Shown piece after piece: positions 5,768 through 6,134 of a DNA stretch of 6,134 bases. Positions within the stretch are counted from its first letter, which is position 1. Every line of letters starts with the position of its first letter. The position numbers were made by a program, and so were the translations under genes. The DNA is from an uncultured Verrucomicrobiota bacterium (lineage in GTDB: Bacteria; Verrucomicrobiota; Verrucomicrobiia; Methylacidiphilales; Verrucolacustridaceae): the NCBI GenBank assembly GCA_903905395.1, contig CAIVGD010000190.1, forward strand, positions 1-6,134, written 5' to 3'. The notes under the pieces are model-generated. The model was not told the origin of the DNA and ran no database searches. It saw nothing but the letters and a program-made list of their open reading frames with translations.

Positions 5768-5785
5768 GACATTATGCATAATGTC
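5768..5785. repeat. Perfect 18-bp palindrome, left bracket of the repeat cluster
   Basis: GACATTATGCATAATGTC equals its own reverse complement. Its core ATTATGCATAAT (5771-5782) recurs at 6008-6019. An additional ACATTATG directly precedes it (5761-5768). The form suits a binding site for a dimeric regulator, but no candidate protein is in the window. Confidence 0.85.
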
Positions 5786-5826
5786 CCTTGCCAAAATGCC
5801 CTCCAAACTCCCGCCACCTCCCACAT

Positions 5827-5848
5827 CATTCCCACGTTCTTGGGAATG
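5827..5848. repeat. CATTCCCA/TGGGAATG hairpin, copy 1
   Basis: CATTCCCA (5827-5834), loop CGTTCT, TGGGAATG (5841-5848): 8-bp arms. The seven bases before it, CCACATC region included, are shared with copy 3. Confidence 0.88.
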
Positions 5849-5879
5849 TCAGAATCTCCTCCCTCTGTACCACCCAAAG

Positions 5880-5905
5880 GACATTCCCACGTTCTTGGGA
5901 ATGTC
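5880..5905. repeat. CATTCCCA/TGGGAATG hairpin, copy 2
   Basis: Same core and same CGTTCT loop as copy 1, core at 5882-5903; two more flanking pairs extend the arms to 10 bp (GACATTCCCA/TGGGAATGTC). Core start is 55 nt from copy 1. Confidence 0.88.
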
Positions 5906-5912
5906 ATAACGT

Positions 5913-5934
5913 CCCCCCCCCAGCCTGCCCGCCC
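5913..5934 (-). other. Potential G-quadruplex in the spacer between copies 2 and 3
   Basis: On the - strand the spacer reads GGG, one base, GGG, a short loop, then nine consecutive G (5921-5913), enough for four G3 tracts with short loops. Prediction from sequence only. Confidence 0.4.
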
Positions 5935-5938
5935 ACAT

Positions 5939-5966
5939 CATTCCCACATTCTTGGGAATGTGGGAA
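5939..5966. repeat. CATTCCCA/TGGGAATG hairpin, copy 3, with an alternative longer stem
   Basis: Core at 5939-5960 with loop CATTCT (one base different from copies 1 and 2). This copy can also fold as TTCCCACATTC (5941-5951) pairing with GAATGTGGGAA (5956-5966) around TTGG, a perfect 11-bp stem that copies 1 and 2 cannot make. Core start is 57 nt from copy 2. Confidence 0.88.
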
Positions 5967-6007
5967 CGACCTCCCCCCCTGAAAAACCTCATCCTCCACA
6001 TTTCGAG

Positions 6008-6019
6008 ATTATGCATAAT
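6008..6019. repeat. ATTATGCATAAT palindrome, right bracket of the repeat cluster
   Basis: Perfect 12-bp palindrome identical to the core at 5771-5782, 237 nt away, so that the three hairpins lie between the two copies. Confidence 0.82.
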
Positions 6020-6046
6020 GGCCCCGCACTCCGTCACCGCCCCTCC

Positions 6047-6064
6047 GAGGTCTGACCCCACCTC
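6047..6064. repeat. Short hairpin containing GGTCTGACCCC
   Basis: GAGGT (6047-6051) pairs with ACCTC (6060-6064) around an 8-nt loop. The included GGTCTGACCCC (GGGGTCAGACC on the - strand) resembles, from memory, a motif common at the edges of small palindromic elements tied to REP-associated tyrosine transposases; no transposase is visible here. Confidence 0.35.
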
Positions 6065-6134
6065 TGTCCCTTGTCAAGACTATTGCGCTATTACGTCGGT
6101 CATTCTCTGGTAATGGATTTACTCATAAACGTCA

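Larger units (their letters stand above)
5644..6134. other. Gene-free right-hand region dominated by repeats
   Basis: No credible gene is present. The malic enzyme promoter must lie at its left end: the ATG is preceded on the - strand by an AT-rich block (5647-5663) that contains TATATT about 10 nt upstream, which would give an almost leaderless transcript; no good -35 box is seen. From about 5740 to 6050 the + strand is strongly C/T-rich and carries the palindromes described separately. The open frames here are made of the repeats (for instance peptides such as SFPRSWEC and IPTFLGMS). The last 80 nt (6055-6134) lose the C-richness; I see no gene start in them. Confidence 0.6.

Noticed and set aside
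5768..5785. XerC/XerD dif site
   Set aside because: dif sites have two 11-bp arms around a 6-bp centre and are not perfect palindromes. Here the two half-sites abut with no centre and the motif occurs twice.
5827..5960. Short CRISPR array (three repeats of 22 nt, spacers of 33 and 35 nt)
   Set aside because: Repeat length and number are at or below the minimum, the repeat is almost fully palindromic with a 6-nt loop, the spacers are low-complexity C/T-rich, copy 3 diverges, and no cas gene is present. A palindromic dispersed repeat fits better.
5625..6061. Several short open frames on both strands in the repeat region
   Set aside because: Their translations are the repeat read in different frames, with no family resemblance, no ribosome binding sites and low-complexity content.

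Overview
The window reads as a piece of GC-rich bacterial chromosome (strong preference for C- or G-ending codons). My best guess for the source is the Verrucomicrobiota (Opitutae-like). This rests on the version of the four-helix-bundle (S23-type) protein it carries, the scarcity of Shine-Dalgarno sequences and the many palindromic intergenic repeats. It is an inference from memory of such genomes, not a demonstrated placement.

Left part (1-1560, + strand): a compact co-directional cluster. The C-terminus of an unrecognised protein (1-315) ends in a TGA that overlaps the apparent CTG start of rsmA (16S rRNA dimethyladenosine transferase, 312-1076). rsmA in turn overlaps by 26 nt a Nudix hydrolase (1051-1560) of the Idi/YfcD-like type. 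The overlaps suggest one translationally coupled transcript.

Middle (1663-3471, - strand): a lipoyl-dependent 2-oxo acid dehydrogenase E2 acyltransferase (1663-2907) converges on the Nudix gene. Upstream of it lie a candidate promoter, a perfect 13-bp GC-rich hairpin (2960-2999) and a stand-alone four-helix-bundle protein (3019-3471). No E1 or E3 subunit is in the window. A 513-nt gene-free stretch (3472-3984) is full of small hairpins, the most elaborate at 3749-3834.

Right part (3985-6134): a complete malic enzyme on the - strand (3985-5643), whose cofactor-site residues look NADP-type rather than the NAD-type usual for bacterial MaeA annotations. Its fifth to seventh dozen bases include a run of eight G. 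The last ~490 nt hold no credible gene but a striking repeat cluster: three copies of a CATTCCCA/TGGGAATG hairpin spaced 55 and 57 nt apart, separated by C-rich spacers (one with G-quadruplex potential on the - strand) and bracketed by two copies of the palindrome ATTATGCATAAT.

Metabolically, malic enzyme (malate to pyruvate plus reduced cofactor) and the E2 subunit (pyruvate or a related 2-oxo acid to acyl-CoA) could act in sequence. They are separated by more than 1 kb and another gene, so co-regulation is only a possibility. I did not find a defence system, mobile gene or other clearly new multi-gene system. The least explained features are the right-hand repeat cluster and the non-canonical rsmA start.
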